From contig OZ020587.1 in the NCBI GenBank assembly GCA_963971535.1, positions 156,072,153 through 156,136,152 on the forward strand: DNA of 64,000 nucleotides. The letters are read 5' to 3'. Below are positions 55,283 to 64,000 of this stretch, in pieces (within the stretch, counting starts at the first letter, position 1; each line of letters opens with the position of its first letter). Both the position numbers and the translations under genes were made by a program. A model generated the notes under the pieces. That model made no database searches and was not told where the DNA came from. It saw nothing but the letters and a program-made list of their open reading frames with translations. The stretch comes from Notolepis coatsorum (Eukaryota; Chordata; Actinopteri; Aulopiformes; Paralepididae).

Positions 55283-55560
55283 CCGTTAAGGTTAGGCATG
55301 GTTAAGGTTAAGGTTAAGGTTAGGCATTGTTTCGGAGTTGGTTAAGGTTAGAACGGTTAAGTTTAGGCGCTGTTAAGGAGCTGGTTAAGGTTAGAGTTTG
55401 TCTTAGAGAATGGCAATATTCTTTCTATGGTTAAGGTTAGGCATGGTTAAGGTTAAGGTTAAGGTTAGGCATTGTTTCGGAGTTGGTTAAGGTTAGAACG
55501 GTTAAGTTTAGGCGCTGTTAAGGAGCTGGTTAAGGTTAGAGTTTGTGTTAGAGAATGGCA
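55283..55560. repeat. Tandem duplication, two 147-bp copies
   Basis: Two near-identical copies starting gttaggcatggttaagg (about 55290 and 55437) and including 'gcattgtttcggagttggtt' and 'tagagaatggcaata'. The ggttaagg theme resembles the foldback arms at 11760, 16200 and 25900. Confidence 0.85.
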
Positions 55561-55654
55561 ATAGACAGCCTATTTCCGCGCGACAGCTCTCAGCAGCCTC
55601 GTTGCGCGTCCTGAGTTTGCCGCGTCACTTTACTCAATTTACTGTACAACTGGG

Positions 55655-56640
55655 TTAAGACATTTGTAGGGGCCAGTTTCGAATTGCAGTCTCCCGTAGG
55701 TGTTCTTTGAGAGTGTTTTTGAAAGTGGGTAGTGATTCACATTCCTTTACAGCTTTGGGTAGGGCGTTCCACATTGATGTGGCATAATTGCGAAACGTGT
55801 TTAGTCCCTTGTTTGAGCCGAATCTGGGTTTAACATGATTTGTGGAGCTCCCTCTGGTGTTGTGATCGTGGTATTGACTGACCTTTGGGAAGTATTTTGA
55901 CATGTACATGGGTACCTTGGTCGCGTAGTGTATCTTGTAGACCAGGCCCATTGCAAGTTGCTGTACTCTGTCGTCTACTCTAAGCCATCCTAGGTTGTCA
56001 AAGTGGGCCGGGGTGAGGTGGGTTCTAGGAGTCAGGTCAAGCAGTAGTCTGACTAGCTTGTTTTGAGATGTTTGTAATTTGTTTTTTAGTGCCTTTGAGG
56101 TGCTTTGGTACCATGAGGTGCAAGCATAGTCGTAGTACCCTTGAATGAGTGCTCCTGCCAGAGTCTTCAGGGTATTCTTGTTTACCAGAGAGGAGATCCG
56201 GTACAAGAATCGAGTTCGTTGGTTGACTTTTTTTTATTACATTGGATGCCATTTTGTCACAGGAAAGATTAGCCTCTAGGATGGAACCTAGGTAGGTAAT
56301 TTCATCTTTCCTTGTGACAATATTGTCACCCACTGTAACCGAGAAGCCGTTGGTCTTGCTGAGTTTGTTATTTGAACCGAAGAGTATAGACTCTGTTTTG
56401 CCCATGTGTAATGATAGTTTGTTGTCGGCGAGCCATATGCAGATTTTGCCTAGTTCCGAGCTGAGGGCTTTTTCAACCTGTAACTTGTTCTTGTCAGAGA
56501 CCAGCAGGGCTGAGTCGTCCGCAAACAGGAACAAGTTGCAGTCACAAGCTGACGACATGTAATTTGCATAAATTAGGAATAGTATCGGTCCTAGTATGCT
56601 TCCTTGTGGAACACCACAGCTCACTGTGAGGGGGGGGATA
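55655..56640 (-). pseudogene. LINE reverse transcriptase fragment, frameshifted
   Basis: Minus strand. The first frame (56624 down) has CGVPQGSILGPILFLIYANY and LFADDSALLVSDKNK (RT FADD), then KLSLHMGKTESILFGS, before drifting out of frame near 56230 where a T-run (tttttttatt) lies. The second frame (56206-55655) resumes with GALIQGYYDYACTSWY, LVRLLLDLTPRTHLTP and YATSMWNALPKAV to the C-terminus. It belongs to the broad CR1/Rex/L2-like non-LTR group but is a different family from the two other LINEs here. 5'-truncated at about 56640 and dead. Confidence 0.85.
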
Positions 56641-56687
56641 GGGTACCGTTTACCTCCACCATCTGTTCTCTCCCCTCCAGGTACACT

Positions 56688-57600
56688 GTAAACCCGAATA
56701 AGTTTCCAGAACTTAAAAAAATTGACGTAATCCCATGCCTCAAATTTTTTAAGTTGATCAACTCAAATGTTTTCAGTTGGCTAAGACTTACAATTCTCAG
56801 TTAAGGCAACTCAAATATGGTCTGTTACTGTGACTTAAGGTTCTCAGTTAAGTCAAATCAAATATGGTCAGTTACTCTGACTTACAGTTCTCAAGTGGAG
56901 TCAACTCAAATATGTTCAGTTACTGTGACTTACAGTTCTCAGTTAAGGCAGTTCAAATATGTTCAGTTACTGTGACTTAAGGTTCTCAAGTGGAGGCAAC
57001 TCAAATATGTTCAGTTACTGTGACTTACAGTTCTCAGCTAAGGCAATTCAAATATGTTCAGTTACTGTGACTTAAGGTTCTCTAGTGGAGTCACCTCAAA
57101 TATGTTCAGTTACTGTGACTTACAGTTCTCAGTTAAGGCAATTCAAATATGTTCAGTTACTGTGACTTAAGGTTCTCAAGTGGTGTCAACTCAAATATGT
57201 TCAGTTACTGTGACTTACAGTTCTCAGTTAAGGCAGTTCAAATATGTTCAGTTACTGTGACTTAAGGTTCTCTAGTGGAGGCAACTCAAATATATTCAGT
57301 TACTGTGACTTACAGTTCTCAGTTAAGGCAGTTCAAATATGTTCAGTTACTGTGACTTAAGGTTCTCAAGTGGTGTCAACTCAAATATGTTCAGTTACTG
57401 TGACTTACAGTTCTCAGTTAAGGAAGTTCAAATATGTTCAGTTACTGTGACTTAAGGTTCTCAAGTGGTGTCAACTCAAATATGTTCAGTTACTGTGACT
57501 TAGTTCTCAGTTAAGGCAGTTCAAATATGTTCAGTTACTGTGACTTAAGGTTCTCAAGTGGAGGCAACTCAAATATGTTCAGTTACATGTGATTAAGTTA
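56688..57600. repeat. 47-bp (94-bp dimer) minisatellite inside a cactgtaaa-type element
   Basis: The left boundary acactgtaaacccgaataag is a common fish DNA-element start. From about 56760 to 57600, units alternate 'gttactgtgacttacagttc' with 'gttactgtgacttaaggttc', each after tcaaatatgttca, so the true period is a dimer of about 94 bp. Confidence 0.85.
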
Positions 57601-58880
57601 ACAGAACTCAAAGACATTGAGGCAATCTAATGCCTCATTTCTTTTAAGTTAATCAACTCAAATTTTTAAGTTAATCAACTCAAATATTTGCAGTTACTAT
57701 AACTTAAGGTTCAGTTTTAAAATCCATGTGAATAAGTTAACAGAAAAATAACTACACAAGCACATTATATCAACTTCAAACAACTCTTTTATTTTTTTCT
57801 ATTCAAAGAGTATACATATATAATCTGTATGTTAGCAATGTACAATAACACTGTAAACACTGTATACACTGTTTTTGGACTATATTACACGTATGTTAAC
57901 AATACCGACCATGTACCGACCAATGCCTCGCAAAGTGCAGATATGAAGTTTTCCCCTTTTTTTGTATGCATTTAGGAGGTTTTGTTCTTCATCGAAACTA
58001 TTTATCTTACAAAAACATTGTGTTACAACTTCAAACTCTTTATATTTATTTCTATTCAAAGAGTATACATCTATTTATCTTACAAAAACATTGTGTTGCC
58101 CTCTCCAACATTATGGCAATGTTAAAATTGAAAATATATATATAGAAAATATATATAGAAAATAAATACATGCATGTTATAACATGTACATACAATGTAA
58201 TGTATATTACACATTTAATCCCACTGGTCACAATAGTGTAATAATGTTTGTTATAAGGCTCTGAAAATGTTACTGAATGATGTATCAATGTATTTCCAGC
58301 AAATATTGAAATAATAAAGGGTCTCAATATGTGCAGTGCACATGACCAGAGCCGTTTACATCCTGGCTGAATTACTCAAATTTGTATAGTGTGGTCATAG
58401 AATGAGCAAACATGTTGACGGCAACTATTGTGACCGTTGGGATAACACAGTGTATCTATGTACAGTACAGAATAAAATGTATAGATTATCTGAAAATTGT
58501 CAATCCGCTTGGCACATGTAAAATTCACAAACGTTGTGCTGTATATTGGGTCCTGCCAATGTGGAACCAAAATACCAATCCACATTACATGCTATACAGC
58601 TGGCAATACTGTTAATAGTGCACATACCTACATATGGAAATGCAGCTGTATTTGCTCCATGATGTATCATGGAACAAGATGGTGTTTTCATTGAAAGAGT
58701 TAGTCAGAATGTTTCAAGTTTCTTTTTACATGTATCATGGAACAAGATGGTGTTTTCATTGAAAGAGTTAGTCAGAATGTCAGAGGCACCATCCGTCATT
58801 TAGAGCAGGCTATGTTTGCAGAATGATAACTAGAACACTACAGTACTCTGTACTAAGAACACTATACAGTACACTAACTA
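57601..58880. other. AT-rich sequence with short duplications, no gene recognised
   Basis: 57993-58025 is repeated at 58068-58100 (atctatttatcttacaaaaa). 58664-58712 is repeated at 58733-58781 (69-bp spacing, 'aacaagatggtgttttcatt'). No ORF with homology was recognised. Confidence 0.6.
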
Positions 58881-59730
58881 TACTGCCCTGTCAAGGCAGA
58901 CTGCAGTAACTTCCAAACAGTGAAACTGAGAAAAATGGCTTTAAAGTTTTTTGACTTGCCATCCAAAATGTGTTATAGGTAGATAGATGATAGTACCCAG
59001 ATTTAACATGTATTAATGAAGTAATCTTTAGGCATACAAAAATATGACGTAGTTATTTTAATTAACCCCAAAAAAGCAGATACTGCACTCTGCTGCACGA
59101 TTTCCTTAAATAATTATACAGGTAATGTACAGGCAAAGTGCAGTAACTTCAAATACAATGTTGTTTTCCCTCCAGCTTTCATAACTTCACCTAGCCATTT
59201 TATTTGGATCATCATCATTCCAATATATTCAGGTATTAAATTTCATTTTCAAAATGGCTAGGTTAAGTTATGAAAGCTGGAGGGAAAACAACATTGTATT
59301 TGAAGTTACTGCACTTTTCCTGTACATTACCTGTATAATTATTTAAGGAAATCGTGCAGCAGAGTGCAATATCTGCTTTTTTGGGGTTAATTAAAATAAT
59401 TATGTCATATTTTTGTATGCCTAAAGATTACCTCATTAATACATGTTAAATCTGGGTACTATCATCTATTTACCTATAACACATTTTGGATGGCAGGTCA
59501 AAACACTTTAAAGCCATTTTTCACTGTTTGGAAGTTACTGCGGTCTGCCTGGGTTTTGAGTGTGATTTTGTAGTTACTGCAGTTTTTAAAACCCCATATC
59601 TCCAAAACTGAGCGACATTAACATCTGAAACTTGGTCACAAGATAAAACATTTATTGACAAGGTCAATTTCACTCATAACTAAATTTTTACTTTTTTCAA
59701 GTTACTGCGGTTAGCCTTGACAGGGCAGTA
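58881..59730. mobile_element. Long palindromic MITE
   Basis: Ends tactgccctgtcaagg and ccttgacagggcagta. The left arm (about 58896-59212) pairs with about 59250-59550, leaving about 165 extra bases (59551-59710) on the right side only. TA or TATA occurs at both borders. Non-coding. Flanking text 'actctgtact.agaacacta' before it resembles 60000-60030. Confidence 0.85.
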
Positions 59731-60656
59731 TACTACTGCCTACAAGGGCTCAAGGATACAGTCCCACTCTCAGCATACAAGATCGATGGTCTGCTGCTGC
59801 TGACTCCCAAGCGATTCATTCAAGTGAAACGGAACTGAGTCCAGCTAATGGTGAATAGTTATTTTATTAATCAATTATTGTGTCTTTATTCACTCTAGTT
59901 GTGTAATTGACCAGTTCATATTCTGTATAAGTTCATATTCTGTATATGTTAATAATAACGCTTCTGTGTTGCGTTTATGGCTCCTGGTATATCGCCTTGT
60001 ACTCTGTACTGAGAACACTAACTCTACCACTGCCTACAAGCAATGGAAGCAGTCAGAGCAGAGTGGCATTTATGCCCATTGCCTCCTATTGTTCCTCGAG
60101 ACACAAACGTTTGGGACTTGGATGTTGCCTTTGAGATTCTGATCAACTCTTTCAACTCTAAAACTTACTTGGATGAAATTACAATAATGCCAGCTATAGA
60201 CGGTTAAGAAAATTCGAACTGTAAAACTCTCAAATGTAAACATATTACATAAAAAATAAAGAACAAGGTACATTGAGTAGTTTGGACCTATTGGCTGAAC
60301 ATCTGCAAAGTAGTACAGCAACTTTTGAAGGTATTATTTTGACATGACAAGACATTTCAGATGAGTTTCTATAGACACACTTTTGAGGTGTTGGTAAGTG
60401 CTTTGGGGTAGTGCATAGATTAGTCCAAACATTACAGGAAGGAATCACCAAATCTGGGGAGGCTGATCATGATATGACTTTCAATGACAATAGAGATTGT
60501 CACAGGCTGGTAGTGAACTGGACTTGTGTCATGATCACTGATTACAGTAAGTGTAACTGAGGGGTACAATTCCCTGACTGTATTAAATAAGTATGGTATC
60601 ATTAAACCACTACTGTCTTATGTACATTACTACTGGCCATACAGTACACAGGTATA
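59731..60656. other. No recognised gene
   Basis: Contains a partial copy of the MITE's flank (60000-60050, actgcctacaag) and otherwise unremarkable AT-rich sequence. Confidence 0.5.
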
Positions 60657-61768
60657 TGATGAGAACACCTCCACAATGACACGGTTCCACACAAAACTGG
60701 GTTTAAGAATATTTATTAGCAGCAATGATAGTATAACAATACTTTACTTTGGGTGCGCTTATAAGGCAAAGAAATGTGCGTAAGCAAATCAATAACGTAT
60801 GTCCATTCTCATATTGCGCAGGAGATAATGGATACCACCTGTATCTTAGGAATTATATCTATGGTACACTAGTGGGCAGCGGGAGATACTAGTAGGGTTC
60901 CCACCGGTTGTAAGCCAGCAGGGGGAGGAAATGTTCGAATGCAAAGTCTGGATCAACGGGGACTCAATAAGCTCCTGCTATGGGAGGCGGTATATTACTC
61001 CCTTGATCGGCAGACGAAAGCAGCAGCTGTAATCCCAGTATGCGTGCAGCATAGGTGAAAGCCAGCCAGCCTCTCCTAGAGACGGGCTCGAGTGATGTTC
61101 CTCACGGGTAAATCCCACACAGTAGTGGGGTGTAGACGATTCTCCTCCGCTCCAATAGCCACAGGACCAAAGCAATATAATAATAATCCAGCCAGAAAGG
61201 GGCTCTGCATTCACCGGTGTAGATTCTCCGGTGCGCGGTACTTCACATTAACTAGGTCGAACTTGACGTTATTCCACTAAGCTCTGACACTTTACTATCC
61301 TATTCGCACGCGGTTATAAGTGCTCTATTTAGATGCACGGTTGCTCACTTCACTCGTTGACTCGTGATGAAGGCTTTACGTTTGAGGGTAACACGTTTCT
61401 AGGTTAACTCGTTCGAGAGTAACTTGACTTTAGGCTAAGTGCTGCTGTATCCACCTGCGACGTATTTATACGTTAGGCGAACAAACTAGTACCAGCCTTA
61501 TTCCTGTCTCGTATTCTTGCGCCGAACCGGGCATGTTCAGACAAGCCTTGACGGTGGCTTTGAAATAGACCTTGGGGGTATGGCAGTGGCGCCTAAGGGA
61601 CCGCTGTCCAATAGGAGAACGAAATATTATGGTCTGTACTAGGTTAAAGGGATATTCCGTGTATATGTACAAGGAATACACAAGGGATATCAAACGATAT
61701 ACAAATATTATGCAATATATATCAATCAATAAATATATATATTCGGTTTAATCTGATCCTTCGTAACA
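60657..61768 (-). repeat. Putative 3' LTR of the BEL/Pao element
   Basis: On the minus strand it starts TGTTACGAAGG at 61768, right after a purine-rich AGGAGGCGGC tract, and runs to a proposed TCATCA end at 60657. A poly(A) signal (plus tttatt at 60712-60717) sits near the proposed end. The upstream LTR is outside the window, so the far boundary and target duplication cannot be confirmed. Confidence 0.6.
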
Positions 61769-61869
61769 GCCGCCTCCTAATTAGTCCCACCTAATTAGAT
61801 AAGCAGAGACAGATTAACCGCACTGTCCACTACTCAATGTCTGTTGTGAGGGTAGGGCAGTTCACAAAG

Positions 61870-62061
61870 TCAGGGGTCATGGTCGTCATCAAGAGTGTCG
61901 GGGAGCCTTGGCACCTCTATCAGCCTCGCCACGGGCCGGGTGTATGTCCGCCCTTGGACGAGCACTTCTGCCGCTCTGACCTTTCCGTCGGCACCAGTGG
62001 TCACTTTGCTTACGCGGCCGGCCGGCCACGCAGCTCGGGGTAGTGACTGGTCTATGATCAT
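61870..62061 (-). pseudogene. BEL/Pao pol C-terminal remnant (DUF5641-like)
   Basis: Reads IIDQSLPRAAWPAGRVSKVT and later VEVPRLPD-like wording (here LIEVPRLPD), the conserved end of BEL/Pao polyproteins that follows the integrase. It lies in a different frame from the protease ORF and only about 150 bp after it, so RT, RNase H and integrase are absent between them. Confidence 0.75.
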
Positions 62062-62896
62062 GACGACTGGACGGGATGAAGGGGGGCTTAGGAGGAAGCG
62101 GGCCTGAGACTGCTTTGATCTGTGCTTGGCTGTGCCTCCTCCTCCTCCGTCTGTTTCTCTTGTTTGCTCTGTACCCCGTCTGAGGAGGGGCCGGTTCCGG
62201 CCGCCCCGTCAAGGAGTCGCTTGGGGTGCTGGGTTCGAGGTCAGCTACGTCTGGAGCGCAGCTGAGGGGGGTGGAGTTCCGAACTCCCTCTTGTGCCCAC
62301 GGTTCTCTCACAGGCCTCTCGCTTAATGTCAATAGCCTCTCAACGGGCTGTACGAGGGGGTGGCCGGTGTCGCTCGCCTTTGTGTGTAGGCAGCGTGTAG
62401 ACGTGGGTTGACTGTCAAGTCCGTAGAGGGGGCCCTGGAGCGTCCATCCCAGTCGTGTCTGAACCGCGACTGGGCATCCTTTGGGTCCGATGTGGGCCGC
62501 CTCAATTGGGAGAATGAGGTCCGCGTGGTCGGAGCCGATGAGCAGGGTCGGTGTGGCGCCGTCGATAAGCGGTATAGGTAGTTGACGTAGGTGCACATAC
62601 TTCGCCATCAGCTGTGGGATGGGGTAGGTGTACTGAGACAGGCCTATGTCGTGGCTGGTGAAGACGTTGGTTATACTATACTGCTTCTCGGGCTGGTCCA
62701 CCGCTGCTATCTTGAAGGAGACCCTTTCACCTTTTATGGTCTTCTGGTCCCTTCTGATGGTGCGTATGGTCATGGTACCTTTGGCACCCCGCAGGCCCAA
62801 CTGGGCTGCGGCGGAAGCGAGGAGGAGGGTCTTTTCAGACCCGTCGTCCAGGACGGCGTAAGTGTCCAGGACCTTGTCCTCGTAGCTCAGGAGCAC
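62062..62896 (-). pseudogene. BEL/Pao protease region, pol deleted downstream
   Basis: The frame 62896-61889 begins LLSYEDKVLDTYAVLDDGSE with the aspartic protease-like DDGS motif, followed by KTLLLASAAAQLGLRGAKGT, LPIPLIDGATPTLLIGSDHA and VQTRLGWTLQGPLYG, characteristic of BEL/Pao protease regions. The last about 70 residues are out-of-frame sequence over the pol C-terminus, so the ORF crosses a deletion junction near 62060-62100. It overlaps the gag ORF by 10 bp, suggesting frameshift expression. Confidence 0.85.
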
Positions 62897-64000
62897 TCTG
62901 ACACTTTGATGAGCACTCGGGGGGTCCCGCTATGCTGGTCAATGTGGAGCACTCCTGTTGGTCGGTTGCTTTGGATCATCTGGGGTGGTGCCGACTCGCG
63001 GTCGTCCGAGTAGCACCGTGACTCCCAGTGTCTGCTGTAGCAGTCGGGACACCAGGGAGCGGTCTGGTGGATCTTTGGTACTGGTGCCACCGCCTCGGCA
63101 TGGTACATTACCGCGACGGGCCCACTCTGTTGTCCTGGCTGACGCTTGTTGATGTCATGCAGGACCTCCAAGTGGGTGCCGCCGCACCTGCTACACTTCT
63201 TCTTCAAGCGGCACTCAGCTGCCATATGGCTGCACGCGCAGCGGAAGCAGCAGCGGTGGTCCTTGATCCACTGACTCACCTCGTCCGTGGTCAGCTTCCC
63301 GAAAGTGTCGCATTGATACAACCGATGTTCCCCTTCACAGTACTGGCATTCAACCTTCCACTGGTCCTCTTTCGTCGAGGGGGTGTTGTGGTTCTTGTGC
63401 TGCGGTACTGATTCGGCTTGGTGCATAACGGTCACCGACCGGCGGTTATCATTTGATCCCCGAGGTCCTGGTCTTGGGCTTGGTCCACTCCATACGAACA
63501 TGTCGAGTCGTAGGCTACTGACCTCCCTGGCGAGGAACTCAGATAGGTCTAGGAGGGATGCCTCTGGGCCGTTGGGGTCGCGGTGGTCTCTCTGCCGCCT
63601 GAAGCGCTCTTGTCGGGCGGGAGGGAGCTTCTCTAGTATCCTCTCTACATTAGAGTTAGCGTACAGTTCATAGATCCCTTTTTCCTTTTGGGACCCCAGC
63701 ATCCCTACCAGGGACTGTACCTTGATAGAGAGGTCATCTAATGCTCTGTTGTCTCTGGCTGGGGGGAGACGGTCAATGTCTCTTATCTCTTGTATCACGT
63801 AGTCCCATATGCGTCCATAACGTTGGTCGAGGGCTACTAGAGCCGCGGTGTATGGGGTAGTAGAGTTGGAATATGCCAGCGCTATATTGTGTGCTCTGGG
63901 CACCTTCAGGTGCTTGAGTAGGATAGCATACTTGTACGTTTCATCCGGTACATCGGACATCATTGTCTCTAAGCACATTCGTAGCTCTGTGTACTGTGCT
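62887..64000 (-). CDS. BEL/Pao gag with zinc-knuckle cysteines, start beyond the window
   Basis: Open on the minus strand from the right edge to 62887. The first Met in view (63978) is internal to the protein. Segments ALDQRYGRIWDYVIQEIRDI and LDDLSIKVQSLVGMLGSQKE match the DUF1759-type BEL/Pao Gag. The Cys/His-rich part reads CQYCEGEHRLYQC, CCFRCACSHMAAEC and CSRCGGTH. Gag packages the element's RNA. It ends at KVSECS with TGA and overlaps the protease frame. The N-terminal part lies outside the window. Confidence 0.88.
   Translation of the reverse strand, partial: AQYTELRMCLETMMSDVPDETYKYAILLKHLKVPRAHNIALAYSNSTTPYTAALVALDQRYGRIWDYVIQEIRDIDRLPPARDNRALDDLSIKVQSLVGMLGSQKEKGIYELYANSNVERILEKLPPARQERFRRQRDHRDPNGPEASLLDLSEFLAREVSSLRLDMFVWSGPSPRPGPRGSNDNRRSVTVMHQAESVPQHKNHNTPSTKEDQWKVECQYCEGEHRLYQCDTFGKLTTDEVSQWIKDHRCCFRCACSHMAAECRLKKKCSRCGGTHLEVLHDINKRQPGQQSGPVAVMYHAEAVAPVPKIHQTAPWCPDCYSRHWESRCYSDDRESAPPQMIQSNRPTGVLHIDQHSGTPRVLIKVSECS

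Overview
The window is eukaryotic and almost certainly from a teleost fish. It carries two exons of a vertebrate phosphodiesterase gene (pde11a, minus strand) set in DNA packed with fish-type transposons: L2 and Rex1-like LINEs, hAT and MITE elements, Ty3/Gypsy and BEL/Pao LTR elements, a DIRS-like element, a fish tRNA-derived SINE, and many micro- and minisatellites. Nothing prokaryotic is present. The only host coding sequence I can support is 54052-54490 and 26262-26420. Both encode parts of the PDE11A GAF-A domain in compatible phase (phase 0), so 26421-54051 is one intron of about 27.6 kb filled by nested insertions.

Layout. 1-673: microsatellite, retroposon-tail-like sequence and one unit of a 30-bp minisatellite. 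674-10824: a DIRS-like retroelement recognised by structure (inverted terminal repeats plus an internal complementary region), interrupted by a small retroposon and by an L2 LINE with both ORFs readable (ORF1 with an SGNH esterase domain, ORF2 with endonuclease and RT). 10825-16060: the rest of the 30-bp minisatellite, a tRNA-SINE, a MITE with perfect 73-bp inverted repeats, a 41-bp minisatellite of about 29 units, and a smaller inverted-repeat element. 16060-26130: three nested layers, namely a foldback repeat, a hAT element with a perfect 8-bp target duplication, and an LTR element with a perfect 5-bp target duplication (gag-like ORF and integrase remnant, minus strand).

26262-26420: pde11a exon. 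26500-31300: hAT-type repeats and a 5'-truncated Rex1-like LINE. 31338-32791: a second copy of the hAT family seen at 16232. 33115-40761: a different hAT-like element, inserted in a CA repeat, holding a non-coding LTR element (two 2571-bp LTRs, 5-bp target duplication). 43856-53764: a young Gypsy element (two 990-bp LTRs) whose gag is split by a solo LTR from the same family as the 33918-40672 element. 54052-54490: pde11a upstream exon. 54500-60650: LINE tails, a broken LINE RT, a 47/94-bp minisatellite and a long palindromic MITE. 60657-64000: the 3' part of a BEL/Pao element on the minus strand (gag, protease, then a jump to the pol C-terminus and the LTR), continuing beyond the window.

The transposon genes do not work together as a pathway; each element is a separate parasite. 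Because the elements are nested, their relative ages can be read from the sequence. All coordinates and repeat comparisons were made by eye.
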